NCBI RefSeq assembly: GCF_012932375.1
Contig: NZ_JAAIIG010000003.1
Location: 62,001-126,000 of the forward strand
Reading direction: 5' to 3'
DNA: 64,000 bases
Source of the DNA: Bifidobacterium olomucense
Lineage (GTDB): Bacteria; Actinomycetota; Actinomycetes; Actinomycetales; Bifidobacteriaceae
How positions within the stretch are numbered: position 1 is the stretch's first letter; each line of letters starts with the position of its first letter. The notes under the pieces are model-generated. The model saw only the letters and a list, made by a program, of their open reading frames with translations, did no database searches and was not told the origin of the DNA. A program made the position numbers and the translations under genes. This document shows positions 28,001 through 39,291 of the stretch, piece by piece.

Positions 28001-28409
28001 GGATTCGCTCAACCAAATCATGGAGGTGCTGATTCTGGTGGCGACACTGCTCGCCATCGTGATTCTCTACAATCTCACAAACCTGAACGTTTCGGAGCGA
28101 ATCCGCGAACTGTCGACCATCAAGGTGCTCGGTTTCCATTCGGGAGAAACGACCATGTATATCTATCGCGAGACCATCGTGCTGTCTGTGATAGGCGTGC
28201 TTGCCGGTTATGGGTTCGGTGGCGGGCTCCATCGGTACATTATCAACGAAGTGCCGCCGGACGAGGTCATGTTCGACCCGGCGCTTGGCTGGTCTGCGTT
28301 TGTGACGCCCGTTGTGCTTGTCGCTGCGGTGCTTGGTGCGCTTGGTGCGGTTGTCTACCGGCAGCTGCATGACGTGGACATGCTTGCCGCCCTCAAATCA
28401 GTGGAGTAA
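25011..28409 (+). CDS. Large FtsX-type ABC permease with an extracellular coiled coil
   Basis: Encodes 1132 residues from ATG 25011. The first transmembrane helix is at about residues 58-80. An extracellular region follows, including a long Gln/Ala/Lys coiled coil at about residues 285-590, with many QL/AQ heptads and a central break with repeated YNxAL units. The first FtsX core, with three helices, is at about 600-735; a second helix sits at about 790. After another extracellular domain, a second FtsX core ends the protein (about 1000-1130). This is the full-length two-FtsX-domain layout of Gram-positive exporters. The coiled coil has the size and style of the periplasmic extension in YhgE/Pip- and RND-like systems. 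It is the membrane partner of the ATPase just upstream. Confidence 0.9.
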   Translation: MADFNDFLVTDETDDSMASARRSHRRSRATKTGMLRKHMLWKDIFATLNKSKGRFLSIVSLMLLGSFALVGLFVTGPNMRITGTDYYNTNHLADVTVISDYGLTADDARIIRNTKGVKSAEFGYFKDVTIKNSNHSLRVYSNPKSISTFDVEEGRLPKNSNEIALDRTERDKYAIDSTITISEQPDIAGDKVLKHSRYTVVGFVNSTEGLSNVNLGQSTAGTGELDGYAVVTAAAFDSKVKMIGRVTFKDTQNIDYWTSEYRDLVQAHKDTLTKRLADQPTAREESIKEERRQQIEKAQSQVDAAKQQLRDTQTQLDEAKAQIESGKDQLADSSVQAVDQASSALAELSGASAQIASAGSQLTAAQTKLTAGGQQLDQGQSQLSAAWQQLSDAKTQLDMARTALDASKTVLDKTGAALQSWADSGLTGNAYTSVKAQYDKALQAYNNAVKQYNSKLGEYNAALQQWNSSASALQQGSEEYQQNAAAIAEAGNQLANKQIELGAAISSAPASASAGASQLIEGNRNLEKAEEEYNQKLQEFNDAKPAAEKKIKQAEHDIALAREKVDTLEVPAYSIDGRREGLTSEGYRVYEIIANIVEKLALIFPVFLYFVAALVTFTTMGRMVDEERTNSGTLKALGYGNQDIMKKFVFYGFTASTIGTLFGVLLGHTLLPMIVYHAYSDGFTVPRIALVFHPVVTVVAFLLAWVSAVVPAVLAAYRELREKPAALLLPKPPAKGSKIFLERIKPLWNRLNFTRKVTARNLFRYKTRGLMTIFGVAGAVALLTAGLGVQASIGQIGERQFDEIIHYDLIVAERSDNNEEQNRAVADSMKRTAVDFSTPIRYEELTKTSGKEHDKQSITLLVTDDAYNFGDYLTLRSRVGRTPQVLTDRGAIISERMADMLNAKVGDTVTVTDSGGVNRRVRVDGIAEMYIGHFMVMSSGEYEHTFHRDYQSNAYMVKLKDNSIENAEKQGAQFMKVDGVRSVVQNTTMKNQVATIVDSLNQIMEVLILVATLLAIVILYNLTNLNVSERIRELSTIKVLGFHSGETTMYIYRETIVLSVIGVLAGYGFGGGLHRYIINEVPPDEVMFDPALGWSAFVTPVVLVAAVLGALGAVVYRQLHDVDMLAALKSVE

Positions 28410-28431
28410 TGTGTCGGATCATTACTGGCAA

Positions 28432-28490
28432 ATGTGGCGTAACGATGGACTGTTCCGATCTTTTGGATCGCTCCAGTTGTTGCGCCACAT
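28432..28490 (+). terminator. Long hairpin after the ABC exporter operon
   Basis: ATGTGGCG and CGCCACAT close a long interrupted stem (inner ACTG/CAGT and GATC/GATC) starting 22 bases after the permease stop. There is no clear T-run. It is probably the operon's 3' structure. A further stem follows at about 28525-28553 (CATGACCGA/TCGGCATG). Confidence 0.4.
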
Positions 28491-28615
28491 ATATCGATAT
28501 GTCGCGACTGTCGTCATGATAGCGATGCATGACCGATGCCTAGGTCGGCATGAACGATGGCAAACATGTTGACAAATATGACGGCACTGATAGAGATGGT
28601 ATGTAGGAAAGAAGA

Positions 28616-28672
28616 ATGAAGCGGACGCCGTTGTCCGATTATTCATTGCATCGGCTGCGGGCCGATTGTTGA
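28616..28672 (+). CDS. Candidate 18-codon micro-ORF
   Basis: ATG 28616 is preceded by AGGAAAGAAGA, a good ribosome site, and a perfect TTGACA lies at 28569-28574 with a weak -10 (TAGAGA). The frame encodes MKRTPLSDYSLHRLRADC and stops at TGA. It is convergent with the two small-protein genes at 28775 and 29012. Eighteen codons give no statistical support, so the case rests only on the start signals and context. Confidence 0.25.
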   Translation: MKRTPLSDYSLHRLRADC

Positions 28673-28722
28673 ATTATCGAATCTTCAGTTGTGTGACCTT
28701 TGTGTATTCATTACAAGGCCAG

Positions 28723-28747
28723 AGAAACGTTACATTCGTACGTTTCT
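28723..28747 (-). terminator. Hairpin downstream of the small-protein gene pair
   Basis: AGAAACGT/ACGTTTCT pairs around a 9-base loop, 28 bases after the stop of the 28775-28900 gene on the minus strand. The tail is only moderately T-rich. Confidence 0.4.
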
Positions 28748-28774
28748 GCTGTTGGACAGCGTTGGACTGAATGC

Positions 28775-28900
28775 TCAGCGAGCGGACTCGTTGTCCTTGA
28801 GAATGTCGTTCAGCATCTTGCCGTTGGACATGCCGTGCTGAATCATCGTGTTGGCGCCGAGGGTAGCGAGACCGCGAATCATGGAATCCTTGAAAGACAT
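28775..28900 (-). CDS. Small protein, 41 residues, paralogue of the 29012-29140 product
   Basis: Starts at ATG 28900 with AAGGAAG about six bases upstream. The product begins MSFKDSMIRGLATLGANTM and ends SAR before TGA. It shares 25 of about 42 positions with the product of the neighbouring gene, including an identical MSFKDSM start, the RGLA, G.N.M.Q.G.SN and DIL.D blocks and an AR end. Conservation of frame, length and ends between two copies, together with differences at many codon third positions, is strong evidence that both are translated. No signal peptide or Cys is present; it is probably a short amphipathic helix. I do not recognise the family. It is likely co-transcribed with the upstream copy. 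Confidence 0.72.
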   Translation of the reverse strand: MSFKDSMIRGLATLGANTMIQHGMSNGKMLNDILKDNESAR

Positions 28901-29011
28901 GGTTGCTTCCTTACTCTAGTGGGTTTAAGCGGGGGACTTTCGCCCTTTTGGTTAGTGGTGGCGTAAGCCATCCGGTCAGGCTTTGATGTCAATCAGCCTT
29001 GGTGAAATAAT

Positions 29012-29140
29012 TCAGCGAGCGGTCTTGGTGACGTCGTTGAGAATGTCGGCAATCATCTGGTTGTTGGACGGGCCGGACTGAGCCATGGAGTTAACGCCGT
29101 ACATTGCCAGACCACGCAGCATGGAATCCTTGAAAGACAT
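29012..29140 (-). CDS. Small protein, 42 residues, paralogue of the 28775-28900 product
   Basis: Starts at ATG 29140 with AAAGGAAAAA upstream. The product begins MSFKDSMLRGLAMYGVNSM and ends KTAR before TGA. It lies 111 bases upstream of its paralogue on the same strand. A strong promoter (TTGACT, 17 bases, TATTCT) is 80-108 bases before the start, with a perfect LacI-type palindrome over its -10 and start point. The peptide has no Cys, no double-glycine leader and no secretion signal, so a leaderless bacteriocin, an intracellular small regulator or a membrane-associated peptide are all possible. The function is unknown. Confidence 0.72.
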   Translation of the reverse strand: MSFKDSMLRGLAMYGVNSMAQSGPSNNQMIADILNDVTKTAR

Positions 29141-29160
29141 GATTTTTTCCTTTCGTGTGT

Positions 29161-29183
29161 CCGAAGTGAGGCTTCGGATTTTT
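29161..29183 (+). terminator. Hairpin with T-run in the small-protein leader
   Basis: CCGAAG/CTTCGG (extended by one pair on each side) is followed by ATTTTT on the plus strand. On the minus strand the same hairpin sits in the leader of the 42-residue protein gene, about 20 bases before its ATG, so it could instead affect translation or mRNA stability. Confidence 0.4.
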
Positions 29184-29203
29184 GGTTATTTTGTTGGCCT
29201 CAT

Positions 29204-29223
29204 TTCTGAAACCGGTTTCAGAA
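29204..29223. promoter_or_regulatory. Perfect 20-bp LacI-family operator on the small-protein promoter
   Basis: TTCTGAAACCGGTTTCAGAA is a perfect 20-bp palindrome with the central CG and AACCGGTT core typical of LacI-family operators. It overlaps the -10 element and the start point of the minus-strand promoter, a position that gives repression. The LacI gene at 29539 is the obvious binder. Confidence 0.8.
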
Positions 29224-29248
29224 TAACGTGGCATATGGTCTGAGTCAA
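29220..29248 (-). promoter_or_regulatory. Promoter of the small-protein gene pair
   Basis: On the minus strand, -35 TTGACT (29248-29243) and -10 TATTCT (29225-29220) are separated by 17 bases. The predicted start falls inside the LacI-type palindrome. Confidence 0.65.
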
Positions 29249-29307
29249 GTGAAGAACGAGCTTCGGCGTTTCTTAGTTATATTGCGGGAAACGAGGAGTT
29301 ATCTGTA

Positions 29308-29350
29308 TCGAACCGGTTTGAGAAAAAATGCTATCTAATGAACATTAGAT
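29308..29350. promoter_or_regulatory. Second LacI-type site and an adjacent palindrome upstream of lacI-type gene
   Basis: TCGAACCGGTTTGA at 29308-29321 is a 12-of-14 symmetric copy of the operator core. At 29333-29350 lies a separate perfect palindrome, ATCTAATG-AA-CATTAGAT. Both are about 190-230 bases before the regulator start, which suggests autoregulation. The remaining bases to 29538 show no further gene. Confidence 0.55.
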
Positions 29351-29538
29351 TCACTGGCGAAGCGATGTGAGCCTGAGCGTGCTGGGTCCTTCATGTCCTG
29401 TTCCCGTCCTCTTCCTATTCTGAGAGCGGCAGATTGATGTCGCGGGAGAAAGCTTTACATAGTGTCCGGCCCGGGATCGTCAGCCATGGAAATGATTAAT
29501 GCCGCGAAAGTGGCTGCTGGCCAGGAAATGGGGAAGCA

Positions 29539-30573
29539 ATGACACGGGGTGCGAAGCGGGATCGTCCGGTGATTAAAGATGTCGCACGCCTTGCTGGGGT
29601 TTCCGCTCCTACGGTTTCCCGATATCTTAACGGTACGGTCAATGTTACCGAAGAGAAGCGGCATCGTATCGCGGAAGCTATCAAGGAACTCGGTTATGAG
29701 CCGAGCGTAGTGGCGCGGGCTTTGTCGAATCGCGAGATGGATGCGGTAGTCGTGTTTGCCTCGAAGCCGGACATGTTTTCCACATCCGCTACCAACCATG
29801 GCGTGGAGGCGGCTGCGCGCAAGCGTCGTTTTCTGGCCAATATCGTCTCGTTGGATGAATCGGATATGAGCTCCGTCGAGGCTCGTGTACGTATGGGTTT
29901 GTCGGTTCGTCCTGCTGGCGTGATCGTCTACGAATACGGCTGGGCCGGCGTGGAGGCGCTCAAATGCCTGCCCCATGACATACCCACCGTGGTTGTCGGC
30001 GGAGGCTTCGGCGATGGCGATTATCAGATTATCAATGCCGAGCGTGATGGCGGTCGTTGGATGACCATGCATCTGCTGGATCTAGGACACGAGACTGTGT
30101 TCCATGTGGCTTGGGATCGGGAAGAGGGAGACAATTCCCGGACAAATGGTTGGCGTGATGCGCTTGAAGAGCGTGGTATCGAAGTACCCGAACCGATTAT
30201 GGTGCCGTCCGGTGATCTGAGAAAGGCTGTGTCAGCCGGCAAGGCTCTGGGACGGCGTAAGGATGTGACCGCCGTGTTCGCCGCCAGCGACGAAATCGCC
30301 ATCGCGGTGATGAAGGGGCTGCGGGAAGCCGGACGCCGTGTGCCGCAGGAAGTAAGCGTGGTGGGCTTCGATGATATGAATTTCGACGTATTGTGGGAGC
30401 CGCCGCTGACGAGCTATACCCAGAACTTTCATGAGATGGGGGAGCGGGCGTTTCGTATGCTCTACGATCAGGTACGCGCCAAGCGTGCCGGGCATGAGCC
30501 GCCACAGCCTCAAATCGAAGTCGTTCAAGGCAAGCCGTTGCTTCGTGCCTCCGATGCCGTGCCGTTCATGTGA
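29539..30573 (+). CDS. LacI/GalR family transcriptional regulator
   Basis: Encodes 344 residues from ATG 29539 behind GGGGAAG. The N-terminal helix-turn-helix is canonical: VIKDVARLAGVSAPTVSRYLNG, then the hinge YEPSVVARALSNR (about residues 50-62). The periplasmic-binding-protein-like sensor domain follows, with the family marks DIPTVVVGG, DGGRWMTMHLLDLGH, VFAASDEIAIAVMKG and VSVVGFDDM. No carbohydrate gene lies next to it, which is unusual for a bifidobacterial LacI protein. Instead it is divergent from the two small-protein genes, whose promoter carries the perfect operator. It probably represses them and itself; the effector sugar is unknown. Confidence 0.93.
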   Translation: MTRGAKRDRPVIKDVARLAGVSAPTVSRYLNGTVNVTEEKRHRIAEAIKELGYEPSVVARALSNREMDAVVVFASKPDMFSTSATNHGVEAAARKRRFLANIVSLDESDMSSVEARVRMGLSVRPAGVIVYEYGWAGVEALKCLPHDIPTVVVGGGFGDGDYQIINAERDGGRWMTMHLLDLGHETVFHVAWDREEGDNSRTNGWRDALEERGIEVPEPIMVPSGDLRKAVSAGKALGRRKDVTAVFAASDEIAIAVMKGLREAGRRVPQEVSVVGFDDMNFDVLWEPPLTSYTQNFHEMGERAFRMLYDQVRAKRAGHEPPQPQIEVVQGKPLLRASDAVPFM

Positions 30574-30630
30574 CCGCCGTTTGCCGTGGCGACCATGGGC
30601 GGGGCAGCATCCAGGCCGTTCGGTATCCGT

Positions 30631-30702
30631 TCTGTTTGTATGTGCGCGGAGGCTTCGTTATCTGCACGTACATACCAACATTCCAATCTGTCTGTATGTG
30701 CA
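30631..30702. repeat. Three-copy motif cluster (TGTTTGTATGTGC) in the gltB upstream gap
   Basis: The 360-base gap between the LacI gene and gltB has TCTGTTTGTATGTGCGC at 30631-30647, an inverted degenerate copy at about 30663-30681 (GCACGTACATACCAACATT), and a direct copy TCTGTCTGTATGTGCAAG at about 30687-30704. The rest carries two TTGACT sequences at about 30798-30815, likely the gltB promoter region. No gene was found. Confidence 0.45.
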
Positions 30703-30933
30703 AGTCCTGAGACATCGCGATCGAGCATGGGCGAATAGAGATGAGGAAACGGCCGCGACATGGCCGGTGTCTTGTCGGTTTAAAAAATGCGTAAAATTGA
30801 CTCTTGACTTTTTCCGCAACTCGGTATATGGACAGCGAAACGTAAATGACATACCGCGACGCTACGCTGTCAACAGCAACTTAGAGGAAGAGGCACGTTG
30901 TGAGCGCGCCCATAACCAATTGAGGTGATTTCG

Positions 30934-35505
<4,572 letters not shown>

Positions 35506-35506
35506 C

Positions 35507-37045
35507 ATGGGCGACCCAAGAGGATTCCTGAAAGTCCGTACCCGCCGCGAGTTGGCTGAACGCCCCATCGAGGAACGTATCAAGGACTGGTTCGACGTAC
35601 ACGCCGAATCCGGCTTGCAGCCGTGGACTCGCGAACAGGCCGCACGCTGCATGGACTGCGGCACCCCGTTCTGCATGACCGGCTGCCCGCTGGGCAATGT
35701 GATTCCTGAGTTCAACGATCTGGTTCGTCAAGGCAAGTGGGAGGACGCATACAACCGTCTGTCCCAGACCAACAACTTCCCTGAAGTGACCGGTCGCATC
35801 TGCCCGGCACTATGCGAACAGGCCTGCGTGCTCGGCATCCACCAGCCGCCGACCATGATCAAGAACGATGAATGCACGATCATTGATCAGGCATGGGATC
35901 TGGATTACGTCAAGCCGCTGCCGCCGCAGCGACTGACTGACCAGACCGTGGCCGTGGTCGGTTCCGGCCCCGCCGGTCTGGCAGCCGCCCAGCAGTTGAC
36001 CCGCGCCGGCCATACCGTAGTCGTGCATGAAAAGGACGATGCCATCGGCGGTTTGATGCGTTACGGCATCCCGAATTTCAAGCTCGAAAAGGGTTTGATT
36101 GACCGCCGTGTGGAGCAGATGGAAGCTGAAGGCACCCGCTTCCGCACCAACGTGGAAATCGGCAAGGACATCTCCTGGGATGAACTGCGTGACCGTTACG
36201 ATGCCGTAGTTGTGGCCATCGGCTCCCGCGTGCCGCGTGACATGAAGATCCCGGGTCGTGAACTGGACGGCATCCACTTCGCCCTCGATTTCCTACCGGA
36301 TGCCACCCGTCGCGTCTTTGGTGTTAAGCCGGTCAACGACATCACCGCCAAGGGCAAGCATGTAGTGGTCATCGGCGGTGGCGACACCGGTTCTGACTGC
36401 CTGGGCACCTCCATCCGTCAGGGTGCCAAGGATGTTACCGTGTTGCAGATCATGCCGAAGGAGCCGGAGACGCGTCCGGCCAACCAGCCGTGGCCGACCT
36501 TCGCGCGCACCTATCAGAAGACCACGTCGATGGCCGAAGGCGGTACCTACCTGTACAGCACCGATTCCGTGAACTTTGTCGGTTCCGAAGAGGAACAGTC
36601 CAAGGTCACCATCGAGAACTCCGCCACCGCGGAAGGCTTCGTGGCCGACGAGCATGGCCACGTGACCGGCTTGAAGATTGTGAACGTCGCTCCCGGCGAG
36701 AACGGTCCGTTCACTCGCCAGCCCGGCACCGAGCGTGTGATTCCGGCCGATCTGGTGCTTATCTCCGTGGGCTTCCTGCACCCGGACACCACCACGCTCG
36801 TGGACCAGCTGCCGGTTGAGCTCGACAAGCGCGGCAACATCGCCCGTAACGACAACTTCGCCACCAGCCAGGATGGTGTGTTCGTCTGCGGCGATGCCGG
36901 CCGTGGCCAGAGCCTCGTGGTCTGGGCCATCGCCGAAGGCCGCTCCTGCGCCGCTGCCGTGGACGAGTACCTCTCCAGCGAACAGACCAGCGAGCTGCCG
37001 GCCCCGATCAAGGCGTCCGACCGCCCGATGATGCTGCCTCGCTGA
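35507..37045 (+). CDS. gltD: Glutamate synthase small subunit (GOGAT beta)
   Basis: Encodes 512 residues, ATG 35507 one base after the gltB stop, with GAAGGAG inside the gltB end. Two 4Fe-4S Cys groups lie in the N-terminal region (CMDCGTPFCMTGCPLGN and CPALCEQACVLG). The FAD site VVGSGPAGLAAAQQL (about residues 149-163) and the NADPH site VVIGGGDTGSDC (about 289-300) follow. It passes electrons from NADPH to GltB. A terminator at 37083-37117 closes the operon. Confidence 0.97.
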   Translation: MGDPRGFLKVRTRRELAERPIEERIKDWFDVHAESGLQPWTREQAARCMDCGTPFCMTGCPLGNVIPEFNDLVRQGKWEDAYNRLSQTNNFPEVTGRICPALCEQACVLGIHQPPTMIKNDECTIIDQAWDLDYVKPLPPQRLTDQTVAVVGSGPAGLAAAQQLTRAGHTVVVHEKDDAIGGLMRYGIPNFKLEKGLIDRRVEQMEAEGTRFRTNVEIGKDISWDELRDRYDAVVVAIGSRVPRDMKIPGRELDGIHFALDFLPDATRRVFGVKPVNDITAKGKHVVVIGGGDTGSDCLGTSIRQGAKDVTVLQIMPKEPETRPANQPWPTFARTYQKTTSMAEGGTYLYSTDSVNFVGSEEEQSKVTIENSATAEGFVADEHGHVTGLKIVNVAPGENGPFTRQPGTERVIPADLVLISVGFLHPDTTTLVDQLPVELDKRGNIARNDNFATSQDGVFVCGDAGRGQSLVVWAIAEGRSCAAAVDEYLSSEQTSELPAPIKASDRPMMLPR

Positions 37046-37082
37046 TCTTGGTTCTCCGTTTCGGTTCTTTTCGCATCCTGCT

Positions 37083-37117
37083 AGCTCCCCTTCTTCCCGG
37101 AAGGGGAGCTTTCTTGT
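37083..37117 (+). terminator. Rho-independent terminator of gltBD
   Basis: AGCTCCCCTT/AAGGGGAGCT, a perfect 10-bp stem with an 8-base loop, is followed by TTCTTGTT, 38 bases after the gltD stop. Confidence 0.9.
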
Positions 37118-37230
37118 TCTCTGGACCATCCTCGGCGCCCCTGTCAGGGAGCTATCCGCCGGAAACGGTTTGAGGTGCAGTGAACGAGCGGGTCTCGGCC
37201 GCAGGAAAACGGTATCGCTCGAAACCGGTA

Positions 37231-37331
37231 CTAAGTATGCGGCTGAACGAAGGCCTCGCATACTTAGGGTCGGTTAGGACCACAAAAGTGACATTAAGTA
37301 TGCGGGAGTATGGTCCGACCGCATACTTAAT
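37231..37331. repeat. Two tandem hairpins built from four copies of TAAGTATGCG
   Basis: CTAAGTATGCG (37231-37241) pairs with CGCATACTTAG (37257-37267), and ATTAAGTATGCGG (37293-37305) pairs perfectly with CCGCATACTTAAT (37319-37331). Thus four copies of one 10-base motif alternate in orientation within 101 bases. They end 54 bases before the C39-like gene. LacI-like half sites (GAAACGGTTTGAG, CGAAACCGGTAC) lie just upstream at 37162-37230. No gene is seen in the 340-base gap. Confidence 0.75.
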
Positions 37332-37385
37332 GGTGTTTTGCGTGCACGCACGGTACCATGGATTCATAGGGAAAGGCGGCACGCA

Positions 37386-38291
37386 ATGAAGCGCACGCGA
37401 ACAGCCATGCTGGCCTCCATCATCGTTTTTTCCATACTGTTCGGAGCTGTCGCACTGATGTGGAATACGGCCCGGATTCCGGCGCCCTCCGCGGCCAATC
37501 CCAACGCAGACCAGTCCGGTCAATCGCAGGAAATCACGCCTGGTGAAGACCAATCAGAAACAAAACAGGCCGTGCCGGAACCTGCGACACTGCACAACCC
37601 CAAGGAGCTCGCCGGGCTCAACGCAGATGTGGGCGAATCCTATCCCGGCGATGAATGGCTCTGCAATGCTGCTGGCGAGAAAGCAGAATCCCTGCCGGAA
37701 TGCGCGGACAGAAGAGTCCAAGCCGAGCCGAACACCGGTCGCGTGATGCTCGACGTGCCGCAGCGTGTGCAGGAGAACGGCTACTGGTGCGTGCCTGGCT
37801 CCCTGCAGATGGTACTGGCATATAAAGGAATAGACGTAGGCCAGACTACACTGGCCGAACGCATGAATACAAAGCCGGTGACCGGCACGGAATACGTGGA
37901 TCTGGCCCGCGTTGCCAATGCCTACCTGTTCGGCGAGGAGACGGCGACGCCTTCCGGCGCGGGGTATCGCGTGCAGACCATCGCCATAGGGGATGAAGAT
38001 CCGGCCATCGCGCAGACGTTCGCCCAACGGGTGAAGACCGATCTCGCCGACGACTATCCGGTGTTCGCCGCCGTGGACGTCCACGTGCTCTACCCATGGT
38101 TCGACCATGGCAACCATGTGGTAGTGGTCATGGGCTACGACACGGACGAGAACGGAACCATCACGCAATACCACATACTTGATCCGTCCTATAACATGCA
38201 GGACCCGGTCCATGCGGGTCACAAGGTCGTGAACGCAACCACCATGATGGACGCCATCGTGGATAATGAGGAGCCTGCTTACGTATGGTGA
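37386..38291 (+). CDS. Secreted or membrane-anchored C39-like cysteine peptidase
   Basis: Encodes 301 residues from ATG 37386 behind GGGAAAGG. A basic start and one hydrophobic helix (about residues 7-29) act as signal or anchor, followed by a Ser/Gln/Pro-rich linker to about residue 90. The papain-like C39_2 domain has the catalytic Cys in QENGYWCVPGSLQMVLAY (about residues 130-147), His in HGNHVVVVMGYD (about 246-257) and Asp/Asn in HILDPSYN. It is not attached to an ABC exporter, so it probably acts outside the cell rather than on leader peptides. It stands alone; the substrate is unknown. Confidence 0.82.
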   Translation: MKRTRTAMLASIIVFSILFGAVALMWNTARIPAPSAANPNADQSGQSQEITPGEDQSETKQAVPEPATLHNPKELAGLNADVGESYPGDEWLCNAAGEKAESLPECADRRVQAEPNTGRVMLDVPQRVQENGYWCVPGSLQMVLAYKGIDVGQTTLAERMNTKPVTGTEYVDLARVANAYLFGEETATPSGAGYRVQTIAIGDEDPAIAQTFAQRVKTDLADDYPVFAAVDVHVLYPWFDHGNHVVVVMGYDTDENGTITQYHILDPSYNMQDPVHAGHKVVNATTMMDAIVDNEEPAYVW

Positions 38292-38514
38292 TCCATATGG
38301 ATGACTGCACCATCTACGTAAAACGAGTCAACCTGATTCCGTATCTAGGTCAAGGTCGGCAGACATACATGCGGTTGTAGGAATCTGCGGTCAAGAAGCT
38401 CAAGGACAACGAGGTGTTCCAGTACAACCGTACGTTTCGTGGATTCCGTGCGTCCGGCCGTCGGCAAGCGAGTAATATAGCCAACGGTGCCATCATTGGA
38501 ACAGGAGTATTGAA

Positions 38515-38976
38515 ATGCCAAATCGTGCAGAACGTCGTGCCCAAGCCAAAGCCAATCGCAAGGGCATTCCGTCGCAGTATGATGCCACACGCGGTCGTGG
38601 CCGGGCAGGCATGATTGACGAATATCAGCTGCAGCAGAAGTCGATCCGTCTGCAGGATGGTACGGATGGCGAGTGGAAGCCAAGCGGCGGGCACATCGCC
38701 GAAGTGGAAACTGTCCTGAACACCAATCCGGATTATACGGATCCAAAGATGTTCAAGGCACCGCACTCCGTGCGCCAGTGGTTCCGAGTGGGAAGTTGGA
38801 CGCTTATCGCGCTGGCCATCATCGCGTTCTTCGTGGTGATGTGGCTGCCGAGTCACCCTATGTGGCTGATTGCCACCGTTTCCGGCGTGTTCATCGTGGG
38901 CGTCGTGAGCCTGTTCTTCACCGCCGGCGATTCCAAGCACAATCCGAATCTCGACCAGAACGGCACTGCCGTCTGA
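38515..38976 (+). CDS. Conserved small membrane protein, unknown function
   Basis: Encodes 153 residues from ATG 38515, with GGAG nearby. The first 90 residues are basic, polar and rich in Arg/Lys/Gln (MPNRAERRAQAKANRKG), then two hydrophobic helices follow at about residues 95-117 and 120-140, and the polar tail ends NQNGTAV-like. It looks like an actinobacterial conserved hypothetical protein with a nucleic-acid-like basic head. No specific family was recognised. A long hairpin follows at 38989-39041. Confidence 0.75.
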   Translation: MPNRAERRAQAKANRKGIPSQYDATRGRGRAGMIDEYQLQQKSIRLQDGTDGEWKPSGGHIAEVETVLNTNPDYTDPKMFKAPHSVRQWFRVGSWTLIALAIIAFFVVMWLPSHPMWLIATVSGVFIVGVVSLFFTAGDSKHNPNLDQNGTAV

Positions 38977-38988
38977 CTCGGTAATGGT

Positions 38989-39140
38989 AACGGGCAGTAA
39001 CTGCGCGTATGTATGAATAGGATACGCAGATACTGCCCGTTTTGTAATGACTGCGCGGTGCACAGGTGGACCAACGCAGTTCTTGCCCCTTTCTTCCGAA
39101 AGAATGACAGTCGAGAAAATCGCAGTATCTGTGCGGCACC
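38989..39140. repeat. Long terminator hairpin and further copies of its motif (GCAGTAWCTGYGCG)
   Basis: AACGGGCAGTA (38989-38999) pairs with TACTGCCCGTT (39031-39041), with an inner stem CTGCGcGTAT/ATACGCAG, and is followed by TTTTG. It is a probable bidirectional terminator. Further copies of the arm appear as GACTGCGCGGTGC (about 39049-39061) and GCAGTATCTGTGCG (39122-39135), so this is another multi-copy intergenic cluster. Confidence 0.6.
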
Positions 39141-39197
39141 TTGGTCACTACGCGCACATAACAATACTTATACACGGCAATACGAGGGGTGAATAAC

Positions 39198-39226
39198 AAA
39201 ACGCACGTTGGAAATTGTGCGTTTTT
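39198..39226 (+). terminator. Terminator-like hairpin in the glgA leader
   Basis: AAAACGCAC/GTGCGTTTT, a perfect 9-bp stem with a 10-base loop followed by T bases, ends 66 bases before the glgA start. It could terminate an upstream short transcript or attenuate glgA. The bases between 39041 and 39198 hold no supported gene. Confidence 0.55.
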
Positions 39227-39291
39227 GCGGGTCTCGTGCTTTAAAGTGGGTATTGCTTGATTTTCTCGATGCACGAAGGAGAGCTAATCCG

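Noticed and set aside
38300..38514. Protein-like fragments (VKKLKDNEVFQYNRTF) interrupted by a stop between the C39-like gene and the next gene
   Set aside because: Could be a decayed gene, but no family is recognised and the fragments are short.
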